Source: Metopolophium dirhodum (Eukaryota; Arthropoda; Insecta; Hemiptera; Aphididae). Taken from it: a DNA stretch of 64,000 bases. The stretch is from assembly GCF_019925205.1 (NCBI RefSeq), contig NC_083562.1, positions 28,830,001 through 28,894,000 on the forward strand, in the 5' to 3' direction. Position numbers and translations under genes: made by a program. The notes under the pieces are model-generated. The model searched no databases and was not told the origin of the DNA. It worked only from the letters and a program-made list of their open reading frames with translations. Of the stretch, positions 12,890 through 25,000 are shown piece by piece; position 1 is the stretch's first letter, and each line of letters opens with the position of its first letter.

Positions 12890-15537
12890 TCGGCGGCATG
12901 TCAACAACTATATTAGAATAATAATATGCATATTATTTATATTGTAGGTATTATCTGGTATACATTCAATAATACTATCACATAATTTTTTAATTCGGGA
13001 TTTCGTTTTTTTTTTTTAAACTATTTTATACATTATTATAATATTTTGTGTAGATACGATTAGTGGTGGTTATATATTAAATATTATAAAATATTATACT
13101 ATCGTTGTTGTTGTTGATGTTAGGAATTTAGTATTTTCGATGATATCCTTTAAATTTATATTTTTATTAATTGTACCGCCGATAAAAAACATTTTTATTA
13201 ATTCACAACAATATGAGCACACATACGACATGGACTGCATATAAGCAATACGTACAACACAAGATGTCTTTATTCCTTCTAAATTCCATCGTACTACCAT
13301 CCGTCTACTATATTATAATCGTGTAATGTTATATATAATGTTTATTATATATTTATATATTATCTACCTTAGGGTCATCCAAATTTTGCGTTAGAAAACA
13401 GGCGGAGATATGGGTTTATTCAAAATGTAATCCCCACTAATTTTGGATTAATGTGCCATGTGCGGACGATGGATGGAGCTATAGCCAACGAGGAAGTATT
13501 AAAATGTCTAATAAAATATAATCGATGGTTAAGACATGAAACGGTCGGTTTCTTTAGAAGTTTTAAAAATAAACATAAATTCTGTCCGCAATATACCTAC
13601 TAATATTTTTAATACTCAAGAATATCGGAATAAGTATGGGTAGGTACTTAAATTAATTAAGATTACTTTTCTAAAAGAACTTTTTTATTATTCCAAAATA
13701 ATCGATGAACAACAGATATTGATTTCCGTTGTACCTACGATGTATTATCCTAACATAGGCCAAGACGATATATTTTTAAAAGTAGGTACTCGCTTAAAAA
13801 CAACGTTTTTTTTTTTTTTTTTCATAATTGTTTGTTGAAATCGTATTTTTTACTTTTTTGAATGTACATAATATAATGTATAATATATATTTTTTGTATT
13901 TTAAATTTTTATACAGAATTATTATACCGTAACTATATGTGTATTTAATAGACATTGATTATTATGTTATATAATATTTACCCAATACATATTTTGAACT
14001 AACAAAATTGTTTTTTTTTATCTACGACATGAAAAATTCCAAACAATCCAGTGTGTATTCCTACGAGATAAAACACTGCACTTAAATCATCAAACACAGA
14101 TAACAATACAATGTTTTCAAATACAAATGTAGTGGCATAAGTTGCATAACTGGGTAAAAAACTGGTTTGAAGGGGGGGGGGGGGGGGAAATTAATTTATT
14201 CACCAATATCGAAACCATAACCTATAATTGTTTGTTTTTACACAAGTATTAAAACTCATTTTATAGCTTGGAAGCAAATTGCAGTAGGTACCCTATATCG
14301 GTAAAACATAATATTAAGTACTCATACCTATATACATTATCGTTATCATTTTAAATATTTTACTTTTTTTAATGACCACTTGTATTATGAATTACTTATC
14401 CCAAAACTCAAGACGGAATGTTTTTTGGAATACTTCAATACATCAAATCAAATTTTCAACAATTAGTTAATGAGTTACAACAGTATTTAAAGTTTACCGG
14501 AGCGGAGTGGAGTGGTACAGATGAGTTGCCCCGCAAAACGTTGGTCTACTACTCTAACTTTAAACACTTATAAGTTATGACTAATAAACTATACCTGTAC
14601 CTATACTTTACCGAAACGGGCTTTTATAAATCAGAATACTCTGAATATTATTCGGCTTCGGAATATGAAGTTAAAATATATGTAGTCATTGAAAATATAG
14701 TAAACTTTATAACTGTATTTTCCATACAAAACTCGACTAACGATACCGATAAAAAAAAAAAAACAGTTAAAAATATAATTTTTTTTGCAAACTCGTTGTT
14801 TTGTCATGACTATTAACATTATATGTAAAATAAATATTTTTTTAAAAACGTTAGTGTATATTCCGAAGCGATGAGTGTATTTCGTAAATAATAATGGATC
14901 GCACCATGTATGTGCAATATGTGCATATAATTCGTATCTAAAACTGCAAAACTGGGCGCGAATGCACTGCACTTTCACGGCGGCGTCCCGCAATAACGAC
15001 GCCACCGAGTCTGTTTATACAGATATATATTTTATACAACAATATTATAGTATTATTATTATTATTATTATATCGACAAACGTATACGCTGACCCATTTT
15101 CGTCGGAAGTCGAGAGGAGCTGCTCCTGTATGTGTATAGGATATAGCTACACCGTGCGCGCGTGTGTGTGCGCGTGAGTGTATATATAGTAACGCCAATA
15201 TTGTTTTGCATCCCATTGTTTCCCCATTTAAAACGTTAAGTTTCTACAAGTTAGTCCTCGGGTCAAGAGCAGAGAGTACTTGGGGGGAAAAAAAGCGCTC
15301 GACCGCGTCAAGCACGTCGTCTTCCTTACCCCGCACACACAATATCGTGTCTGTGTAAAATACACTATCGCTTGTGTGAGTCGATGTGGATGAATATAAT
15401 ACGCGTCGTACAATAATGCATAATGCATCGTGCGGGCATATATTATTATTATTAAATATATAATGCACTTTTAGTTATTAGTTCGTTTGAGTGTGTGTGC
15501 GGAAGCGTTGCGGTGCACCGGAACTGCGGTGATATAG
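12890..15537. other. RGK 3' flank and intergenic AT-rich DNA
   Basis: Begins with the probable RGK 3'-UTR; an ATTAAA near 13075 is a possible but unproven polyadenylation signal. A run of 16 G lies at 14172-14187 and an ATT microsatellite near 15040-15070. A CpG-richer stretch spans about 14950-15420. No coding frame with recognisable content. Confidence 0.5.
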
Positions 15538-16815
15538 GTAATCGGTATAATATAATTCGCAAAACGGAAGCCGAGTGGATTTGAAACCGACGAGCTGTCC
15601 TAAAAGTTCTTCGTTGTCCATTTGTGTGCGTTCCGTGCTCGAGCTGTATTTTTTAAGCCCAACACTGCCATACGACTCGCATGACCGACACCTACCAACT
15701 GGAACGTGTCCAACGTAAGTTTCGGAAGTCACACCCGCATATTATATGCGTTTACGCAGTCTGAGTAGAACTCGCTCTCAATTTTGGTGTTAGAACAAAA
15801 ACAGCTATTATAAAACAAAAATATGTCGATATTTTTTGGCGGGCAAGACGTCGAGTTTTTTTAAAAAAATTTAAATTTTGAAAAAGTTATAAAGGCATTT
15901 CAAAAATGTTGAAATTTTTGCTATTTCTAAACGGTATAATGTGAACGAGGTAATCATTACAATGTTTCGTAAAACGGAAGACGAGTGGATTCGAAACCGA
16001 CGAGCTGTCCTAAAAGTTCTTCGTTGTCCATTTGTGCGCGTTTCGTGCTCGAGCTGTATTTTTTGAGCCCTACGTCTCATAAGCTACACTTACCAACCGG
16101 AACGTGTTCAATGTAAGTTTCGGACGTCACATCCACATGCATTGTGTTGTATCAGTCTTACACAAGTACGACGTGGACAAAGCGCGTTTACGCAGCCCGA
16201 GTAGAATTCAGGCTCAATTTTGGTGTTAAAACAAAAACACCTATTACAAAATTAAAAGATGACAATATTTTTTGGAGGGCAAGGCGTCGGGTTTTTTTAA
16301 AAATATTTAAATTTTGAAAAAGTTATAAAGGCATTTTAAAAATGTTGAAATTTTTGCTATTTCTAAACGGTATAATGAACGAGGTAATCATTATAATGTT
16401 TCGTAAAGCGAAATACGAGTGGTTTTAAAACACTCGTTTTGGTTCCCTAAAAGTACAGTGTTGTTCATTTGTGCGCGTCCCGTGCTTGAATATGGAGCTG
16501 TATTTTTTGTGCCCAACACTGCCCGTGAGCTACACTTACCAACTGACACGTGTCCAACGTAAGTTTCGGACGTCACACCCACATATTGTGTTGTCTCCGT
16601 CTTTACGACATGGACAAAACGCGTTTGCGCAGTCCGAGCAGAACTCGTGCTCAATTTTGGTGTTAGAACGAAAACATCTATGACAAAATTAAAAGATGAC
16701 GATATTTTTTTGAAGGGCGAGCCGTCGAGTTTTTTTTAAAAAAATTTCAATTTTGAAAAAGTTAATTGCATTTTTAAATGTTGACATTTTTGATATTTTT
16801 AAACGATATAATGAA
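15538..16815 (+). repeat. Tandem array of three ~430-bp units
   Basis: Units about 15538-15949, 15950-16382 and 16383-16815. Each has, in order, AAACGGAAG-type start, GAGTGGATT, CTAAAAGT, GAGCTGTATTTTTT, CCAACGTAAGTTTCGG, CAATTTTGGTGTTA, GGGCAAGACGTCG and TTGAAATTTTTGCTATTT. Unit 1 lacks about 30 bp present in units 2 and 3 before CGCGTTTACGCAG. Short frames in the units are not in the same reading frame from unit to unit, so I treat the array as non-coding. Confidence 0.88.
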
Positions 16816-16895
16816 CGTTATATTGGTAACGAAAAAATCACAACGACTTGCCCTCAGAAATATTGTCACGATTCAATTTTAGGTATATTTTTACT

Positions 16896-16990
16896 CTAGA
16901 ACCAAAATTGAGCGATTTGTGCGTAAACGCGTTTTGTCTATATCGTATACGCGTGTCTAAGACGGAGACAACACACGCGGGTGTGACGTA
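16896..16990 (-). repeat. Inverted partial fourth copy of the ~430-bp unit
   Basis: Reverse complement of part of unit 3 (about 16568-16670): ACCAAAATTGAGC, GTAAACGCGTTTTGTC, GACGGAGACAACACA and GTGTGACGT pair with their counterparts. It could fold back on the array. Confidence 0.8.
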
Positions 16991-17680
16991 TTCCTCTTAA
17001 GTGTGCATCATTCAGGCCATCGATTGATCGATTGTCCGCCACGACTGCAATCCTGCAGTACCTTCGTCATCTGAACTTGGTCACGGTGACCGATGGACGA
17101 GTTCAAGCCATATCAGAGTTTTTCCAAACTAATCGTATCGACGTAAACGTGATTTTCTCGGTTTTTAATTCCCGAAGTGTTTTCCCCATTCTAGTTCCAT
17201 TTTGTTCAGAGAATTATTTATATGACAGTCCTACTTCACGCGAATGATGAGATTACAGACAACGAAGATCCATCATTACTCCTATTCTTGTTGTACAGAC
17301 GTCATCCCGACTAACACAGTCACTGCAATAATATTATGAGAATGACTGTAGGATTATCCTTATGTTATACCTAACGTGTTATTTATTTATTTATTTATAA
17401 ACTGCTTTTAATATTATACCGATACTTACCTATGTGATTTAGTTTTAAAGTGATGATCCATAATATTGGGCTTGATCAGTTCTCAAATAAATATTATAGT
17501 TTATTAAAAGACCATATTCTTTTAAAAAAAAATCCAAAAAGTATTTTATTTTGTTACGAACGTAGAGCAATGCGAATAAATACTTGCGACGAACACGGAA
17601 TAAATATACGTTGAACACTTCAACATTTAAAAAAAAGAGTTGTCTATCTATATATAGCTACTAACAATTTATGGATGTAC
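16991..17680. other. Intergenic DNA between the tandem array and the nested repeats
   Basis: A stretch near 17030-17250 is less AT-rich and has a 71-codon open frame without recognisable similarity. Nothing else stands out. Confidence 0.4.
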
Positions 17681-17911
17681 CAACCGAGCAAGGTTGGCCA
17701 TTAACGAGTTAAAAAGTTTAAGTTAAGTTAAAAAGTTAATTTAATTTCAACTTTTATTATACTATTAATTTAACTTAACTATTAACTTACTAAATTTCTT
17801 TTTTAATTAACGTGAAATCAACGAATATAATTTTTCATTTTAAGAAGTAAGTTAAGTTCATTTATTTTGTTTTTAATTTTATTGCATTTCACTATTTAAA
17901 TATTCAAATTA

Positions 17912-19320
17912 AAAAAAGTGGATAAGTGGATGTCGCTCTGCTGTACAGTAGGTTACAAGTGGGTCACTGTAATGGATGGTGTTAAATTTGAATTCAATGA
18001 TATAATATCATTGTAAAAGAAAAACGATTCTGAGCGAAAACGGTCAGTCAGCCTATGATGTTACTAAGTATATTTGATGATATTATTGTGAATAAAGTAA
18101 TTTATATATAACCTATTTACGTGGAGCCTTGTTTTAAATTTTCAATCCTTAGTTATAAAAGATGAACATTTTATAAATTTTTAACAACAAAATAATTATT
18201 AAATTATAAATTTGATAAATTTTGTCAAAATTTGAATTTTAAATGCTTATAAAAAAAAATTGTGCCTATGTATTTTTAATATTTTTCAACTGCTATTAGA
18301 ACGATATATCAGGAGCCAAATATTAAACTTTCACGTTTTTTTACCCAACAAAAAATTTTTTATTGATATTTGTAGAAAAAAAAACTAAAAAAATTGAAAA
18401 CTGACAATGTCCGTAAACAGCTCAAAAAGAGTCAAATTATTTGGAAATTATTATGGTGTATAGAAAATGCTAATATAAACATTCAGTGAAATTTTCAAGT
18501 ATCTACAGTCATTCGTTTTTTAATTACAATAAAATAAGAAAATTGTTACATGAGAAATCAAGTAAATATCAAATGTTGTAAAAATATAAATTTCAGACGC
18601 TCATAAAAATTTAATTTAAGTTTCTTGTAGACATTTTTTTTTTGATAAAGGTAGACAAACTTATGAGTAATCTTATATTACATTTTCAAATCTTAGATTT
18701 AAAAAGAAAAATTTTTATGAATTCTCAACTCAAAATAATTTGCTAAACTTTAAATGCGTATAAATAAAAACTGTGACTAAGGATTTTTAATTTTTTTCAT
18801 CTGCCTTTGAAACAATAGCCTAGGAGCCTTTTATTAAATTTTCAAGCTTTTTTACACAACAGATAAAATTTTATTGATATTTATAGAAAAATAAACTAAA
18901 AAAATTGAAAACTGACTATGTAAACAGCTCAAAAAGAGTCAAAATATTTTCAAAATTTTATTGTGTATAAAAAATGCTAATATAAACATTCAGTCAAAAT
19001 TTTATGTCCCTACGGTTATTTGTTTTAGAGTTACACCAAAAACCAAAATCGATTTTCTCAAAAACAGATTATGCGTAAAAATTCCCGTTTTTCCTTAATT
19101 TTTCTTTTGTTTTTCACGTCGCTTGTGAAAACTACTGGGAAATTTTTACTTTTGACCCCCCAAAGTACCAACTAGATTCACTTTCCTATCAGAAAAGTTA
19201 CTGTTGTAGAAAATCCAAGCACTTTTACTGTCCTAAAAGGTGATGACAGACACAAAAAAAAAAAAAAACACACACATTATTGTAAAATCAATACATTCAT
19301 CGCTTCGCTCAAAATCTAAA
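17912..19320 (+). repeat. 1.4-kb repeat family B, copy A
   Basis: Starts GTGGATAAGTGGATGTCGC and ends near CGCTCAAAATCTAAA. Matches 33092-34537 along nearly its whole length by eye, with small indels. No open frame of note; probably a non-autonomous transposon. Confidence 0.92.
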
Positions 19321-19539
19321 ATTATAAAAATAACATTTTTTGATTTATGAAGATCGCCATTATTTTGATCATTTGTTTTAAACTTTGAAGCAGTTTGAAA
19401 AAATAAATAATAAATATTTAAATTGAGGGAAATTGACCAAATTAAGGCATATTAAGTTTTTGATTTTGTAATAATAATAGTTATGTTATCAACCCACAAA
19501 TGGCCTGAATAAACTGTTTCAAAAATATGATTGAAAAAA

Positions 19540-19760
19540 ATTATTTTTAAAAACCGGTTTTAACCAGTAATTGATTACCAAAAAAACCTTATCAACGGTT
19601 TTTAAACGATTAACAGTTATCATAGTGTTTGAAATATCTTTAAAGAAACGGTTACCGGTTACCAAAATATCAAAATTAAACGATAACCGGTTACCGGTTT
19701 TTAAAAATTTTCATTTAAAGCCGATTACCGACTTTATTGATAACGGTTTTAAGCCCTGGT
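19540..19760 (-). mobile_element. hAT-like transposon end, truncated
   Basis: Ends GATAACGGTTTTAAGCCCTGG, read inward on the minus strand as CAGGGCTTAAAACC, a hAT-type terminus. The interior is built from repeated TTACCGGTTACC words. No matching opposite end was seen, so it looks truncated. Confidence 0.5.
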
Positions 19761-20015
19761 ATAAAGTATAAACACTATAGTCTATAATTTAGTTTTGGGT
19801 TGGCAAAAATTAAGTACTCTAGCGTTGTATTAACGAATTCATTTTTTTTAACTTAATCAAAAATGAACGATGTGTGTATTAAGTTCTAACTTAACTGAGT
19901 TAACCTATAATTAAATTAACTTTAAACTTTTTGTTATTGGTGCATTTTAACTTAACATAACAAAGTTAAAAAAAATCATTAACTTGTCCAGTCTTGTTCC
20001 GGGTAATTCGGGCAA

Positions 20016-20820
20016 GACTACACTCATTATTTCAAAAACTATTTACGGTTCAATTATATATTTTTTTTACACAGTAAATGGTCCACTACTATGCTACCTG
20101 TACTAATATATTAACTACATGTCTGAAATTTGATTTTTTCTAGATCGAGAAATACTCTGAATAATATTTAGTTTGGGATATTAAATCAAAATTATTGTAT
20201 GTTGACCTTCAAACAGCATATGAGTTAAAAAAGTAATTACGATAAAAATATGATTTTTTCCAAAAACGTTCTTTTGTACCTATAACTACTAAAAATTATT
20301 GAAAAGAAATATTTTCAAAAACGTTAATGTTTTCTGAATTAATGAGTGTCTTGCGTTAAAAGGATCATCCCGTAGGTAGTATAATATCATGTTATATATA
20401 CCTTATCGACGGTTTTTTTTTTATGGATGCACGTGAATGTATTTATAATTATATTAATTCGAATAATCACGCAAACGTCAGCGCGAATATTGCAGTTTAT
20501 ATTTTTTTATTTATTTTTAATCAGATCAGTTTTTCCCCTCCAAATACCATATATAATAGAGCTTTTTACAGATTTGCGCACTTATATATAGGTACGTCGA
20601 TTGATATCATGCTATATAATTTTAAACTTCATTCTGGTATCGCTAAATGAATAACCTATAGTAGAAGATAAATTAAACGCGTATTATCGGTACCTATACA
20701 TATAGCCATATAGAATTAAACGTAGGTATCTAACGAGGCGAGAGACAAAGTCAAATTTTTTTTCTCTCTCGAAGAAACTTCTGTCTTTCCGTCATCATAT
20801 TTGTGTAAGTATATGCAAAT
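20016..20820. other. Intergenic AT-rich DNA
   Basis: No gene or clear repeat seen between the nested repeats and the SINE. Confidence 0.4.
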
Positions 20821-20830
20821 TTAAAAAGAT

Positions 20831-21122
20831 TTTTTTTTTTTTTAATTGATCTTGAGCCCGGCAGCTGAGGCCATTAGCTATTTTTAGTTTTACTGTAGGT
20901 TATTAAGTCGGTAGGGGGAGGAACACGTGTGTGTTTTTGTTTGGCAGAATTTTTGATTGGACACCCGTAGGTATCTGCCATGCCCGGGTGGGGGGATGGC
21001 GGCACTTGTTCTCCGGACACCGTGACTTGCACGGAGAAAAATGCCGCCCAATGGTCGAGGATCGAACTCGGACCGGCTGTGCCGAATCCGTCGCGTTAGA
21101 CCGCTCGGCCACCTCGTCCCCC
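20831..21122 (-). mobile_element. tRNA-derived SINE, full length, with target duplication
   Basis: On the minus strand it starts GGGGGACGAGGTGGCCGAGCG and resembles a tRNA-Ser/Leu head: A box TGGCCGAGCGGTC (about 21099-21111) and B box GAGTTCGATCCTC (21057-21069). The unrelated body ends AATAGCTAATGGCCTCAGC and an A-rich tail (T-run at 20831-20843 on plus). Flanked by an 11-bp direct repeat TTAAAAAGATT at 20821-20831 and 21123-21133. It has no proper anticodon arm or acceptor pairing, so it is not a functional tRNA gene. Confidence 0.85.
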
Positions 21123-21133
21123 TTAAAAAGATT

Positions 21134-21834
21134 AACCCCAAGACATACCGAAATAAAATCGTGTTGTATATAAGGGAGAATTCATCTAAAAGTCATCGCT
21201 TATTAACTATTATAATTAATATGGATATCGATGAATAATATATTATAGTCCTATCGTTTCGTGAATTAAATCGTTTGTACAAGTTAGAACTGTTGAACAT
21301 TTACTATAAGTTATAACGTTCTAACTCGTATACATATATATATGTAAAAAAAACAATATTTTTGACAAAAAAATGGTTTATTATTCTATTAAATAAAAAA
21401 AAAAAATTGTATATTTAATCTTCCACATAATGTAATTGCCGTGAAAACCAAGAAATTATAAATTATTATTAATAATTAAATACTTAAACTTTCTATTATT
21501 TAAAATATAAGTTTTATATAGATAATTTATCTCCACACATATTTTGTTTCAAATATTTTGAATTACAGAATATATTAAACTTCAATATGATAGGGGGGCC
21601 CTATGATCGGGGGGAGCCGCGAACCCCTGAAGTGGATTATCGTGTGCCAATGGGTGATGATCTTGCCCACTCCCAGGGGGTTGGTGAGGCCCTAGTGGCC
21701 TCGTACTTTATACTTTTGTTTGAGCAATGAACATGCAACATAATTATTCGATTAGTTATAAATATAAGTCACAATATTGTCTTTATATTATATATATTAA
21801 TGTTATGATAATGATTTTCGAACTGTAAGTGCGA
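21134..21834. other. CC2D2A 3' flank
   Basis: Probable 3'-UTR and intergenic DNA. A GC-rich patch (21594-21706) with poly-G runs and the imperfect palindrome GAGGCCCTAGTGGCCTC is unlike its surroundings and is probably a repeat fragment. No clear AATAAA was found close to the stop. Confidence 0.45.
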
Positions 21835-22023
21835 TCAACGCCTGGGTTGCAGAGACGCCAGGTAGATCCAAACAGACAATACTTGATTCGGGTACGGGTG
21901 CACATAAACGGCTAGCGCGAACTCCACCAGCGGACTTTCATTAAGGTGCATGCCCGTCGACTGTATGGCGTCTACTAATACTTCGGTGTTGCTGTACGGT
22001 CTGTTGATGGGAAAACCACACAT
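21835..22023 (-). CDS. Cc2d2a: CC2D2A terminal coding exon 25
   Basis: Residues 1419-1480. CGFPINRPYS, VEFALAVYVHPYP and LSVWIYLASL are the most conserved part of CC2D2A. Acceptor TTGCAG, stop TGA at 21837-21835. Confidence 0.95.
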   Translation of the reverse strand: MCGFPINRPYSNTEVLVDAIQSTGMHLNESPLVEFALAVYVHPYPNQVLSVWIYLASLQPRR

Positions 22024-25000
22024 CTGCAACAATATATACACAAGCGTGACGTTATATAATATGATACCTATATGAACTATTAAAAATAAACATAATAAAA
22101 TAGGTAGGTACACAATCTGGTGCAAAAATCCTAAAACATTTAAGGGCAGCGAAGTCTCCACAATATTTCAGCTTGATATAAACAAGAAGATTTTTGAACG
22201 GAAGTATAAAAAATTTAGGAAGTCCTAAGTGATGTGATGTGGATGACTATTATGTACTATTAAGTACTATCAAAATGAAAAGTTAGAAGGCCAAAAATAA
22301 AAAATTTCAATCAAACAAAATGTAATTGATGACATTTTAGCAAGAGAACGTAGGTATATTTACTTTTTCATATCAATATTAATAATTACCGAAGTATAAT
22401 AAATCATAAACGGTTCAAATTACTTAAGAGGATGTCAGCGCTCTATTTGTTTTCTCTCTCTGACCTTGAAAATCTACATTTAGCAAAACTAACACTGTGT
22501 TCTTAAATTTAATATTACAATTAACTCACCTATCAAAGCTTAAATTAATTATATCTGTGTCCATACGTTGGTTTTTTATGATATTTTAGTTTTTATGCAA
22601 GATATATGCGAGCGTGTAAGTTATTACAGTTTAAAAATGTTTATAAATTGTATAAAAATTAAAATGTTGTAAAAAACCAACGTAGGTTAAAGTTTCTCAG
22701 CTTAAATAGTTTGATAATAAGTGAATTCGCTCTAGTATTAAAAGTAACAACACACGGTTGATTCTGCTAAACATAAATGAATATACATAAATTTGCAGTG
22801 TTGCACGTGCAGGGTCAGCGAGAGAAAACAAATGGCGCGCTGACATTGTCTTCTATTAAGAAACTAAGGCTGAACACCACACTTTAAATACAATTTAGCA
22901 CGAACTAAACAATTCTGCGATAAAAACCAGTTATACAAGATAAACGTAGAGCCCGTTTCTAGCAAAAATACGAACAATGTTCGATAATACGTCTTGTTTC
23001 CGCCAAGATGTAATTTATTTTTGAAAAGAAATTACACCAAATATTTTGTGTGCATCATGTAACAGCACGATTGATCAAGAATACAACAATATCATGTGTG
23101 TAGATTATAGAACAATAAAAATTATCTGAAACGGCTCGACCGATTTAAATGAACCTCTCATAGCCTCATGCACTCTGCAGTTTGCACTTATGTGGACGCT
23201 CATCGCCGTTGTCCTCGTTCCAAACTTCCGAAGTAGTCGGATAGCCTACCAGGGCGGCTGAGTTACACTAACTGCAGCAAGTTACACCCAAAAGAAGTTG
23301 AACAATCACAATTTTTTTTAAGAGTTGTCATTTTTTACGGATCACGAAGTAGTTTTAAAGATTGAAGTTGACAAAACTAATATATTATGAACATTATTAT
23401 GTAGGATGTTATTAATTATTATTATGTTAATTGGAAATATAGCTGCATTTCATACAAATATAAGTCCAAGTAATTTAAGTCAATTATTTTTTAAACAAAT
23501 CATATTATAACGATCTTATTAAAACATTTTTAAATTATTGTAAATTTGTATAAGTCACTGCATCCAAACCACACAATTTTGTATTTTGAAAAAAGTTTCT
23601 CGTTCCGAATACACTCAATATTTGTATCAACTTACGTTAAGTAGTAAAAGTTTATAATACGCAGTTAATTATTACAAATCAACGCACAAAATAATCATCG
23701 AATAGATGATGCTTGTTTTTAATTAAATATTTAAAGCTAACAAAATATACAAATTTAATATTAAAATAATTTTAGTGATTTTTCTTTAAGCCCCGTGACA
23801 CCAAGGTGTTTTTACATTTATATTTATTTACGTACCTGAATATGAAAATCTTACCGGCACTTAATTTTTTTTTTTAACTTTGATTACAAATGTTTAGCAC
23901 GTGACCCAAAAAAGATTCTCCGCCCCCGCACTATTTATATCATAGTCTACCCGACCGCCTCCTGGGCCTTGATAAATATTTAACAAACTGCAGTAATATG
24001 GCCCGAGTACATATATAGTGGATCTGTCAAATATGCGCTGCACCTTGTGGGAGACGAGCAAGTGCTGCAACTCGGCCAGGTAACCGTTCTCCGCAGCGGT
24101 GGCGGCCGTGTATCCGCCATTCCACGTCTCCCGCTCCAGGTTTGGAAGGATTTTTCGCAGCACCGATACGCAATATCTATTCCAGACGGTCTTGGACTTG
24201 ACCCGCCACTTCATCAGCGCGTTCCGCAACGTCGTCTCCAGCTTTTCCTGAAGAAGGCGGGCGTCCGCGATGGCCGGCGGCGTGTAGTCCACCGTGTCCG
24301 GCTGCACGGAACCCGCCACGGTGGGCGCAGCCTGGTACCGGCCGAAAGCCGGGTTCCAGTCCCGGGTCTGCGTCACGTCCCACCGGGTCCTGGGAACCGA
24401 TTTTTCGTACTGTACGTTCAGCCAGATCTATATGCATATGTTATAACATGGGTACTTGGTAGACATAGGAGCATTATATATCATCATATATATTGTGTAG
24501 GTACGCGCAGATAACCGATTTCAATTAAATAATATTGTAGTAAAAATGTTCCGACGTTCAACATCAGCATCTCATCTAATAGAAGAGTGAATCTAGTCGG
24601 TGCATTTTTTGAGAGGCCAAAATCGAAAATGCCCACAATAGTTTTAGAATGCGATATAAAAAAAAAAAGAAAGAAAAATGGAAACTTTTGAACAAAACAA
24701 ATTTTTGACAAAACCAATTTCATTTTTTGGTGTAACTCAAAAACTAATAATCGAATCGAGGAAACTTCAAATTTTCACTAAATATTTTTAATAGTACTTT
24801 TCACTTGTGGTAAAATTTTCAAAATATTTTTACTCTCGATCTATAATCATAGTCCATTTTTCGAATTTTGTAAATTTTTTTAATAGAAGTTCAAAAATAT
24901 TAAATATACATAAGCACGATTATTTTTTGTTATATGCATTTAAATTTCAAATTTTGACAAGATTCAAAATCCCGAAAATATGCAAATGATTTTGCAGTTA

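Larger units (their letters stand above)
17685..20015. repeat. Older foldback element with nested insertions
   Basis: The left arm (about 17685-17880, GCAAGGTTGG, CATTAACGAGTTAAAAAG, TTAAGTTAAGTT-type words) is an imperfect inverted repeat of the right arm (about 19840-20015, ending TTAACTTGTCCAGTCTTGTTCCGG). Between the arms sit the 1.4-kb repeat copy A and a hAT-like end. Confidence 0.5.

Noticed and set aside
15478..16654. Repeated short minus-strand open frames as a small gene family
   Set aside because: The frame and content are not kept from unit to unit; they reflect the DNA tandem repeat.
21050..21122. tRNA-Ser/Leu-like gene on the minus strand
   Set aside because: A and B boxes are present, but the acceptor ends do not pair, and the sequence runs on into a SINE body with an A tail and target duplication.
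20890..21238. Overlapping frames of 65-83 codons
   Set aside because: All lie within the SINE.
24047..24514. 155-codon plus-strand open frame
   Set aside because: It is the shadow of CC2D2A exon 24 on the opposite strand, where GC-rich coding DNA leaves frames open.
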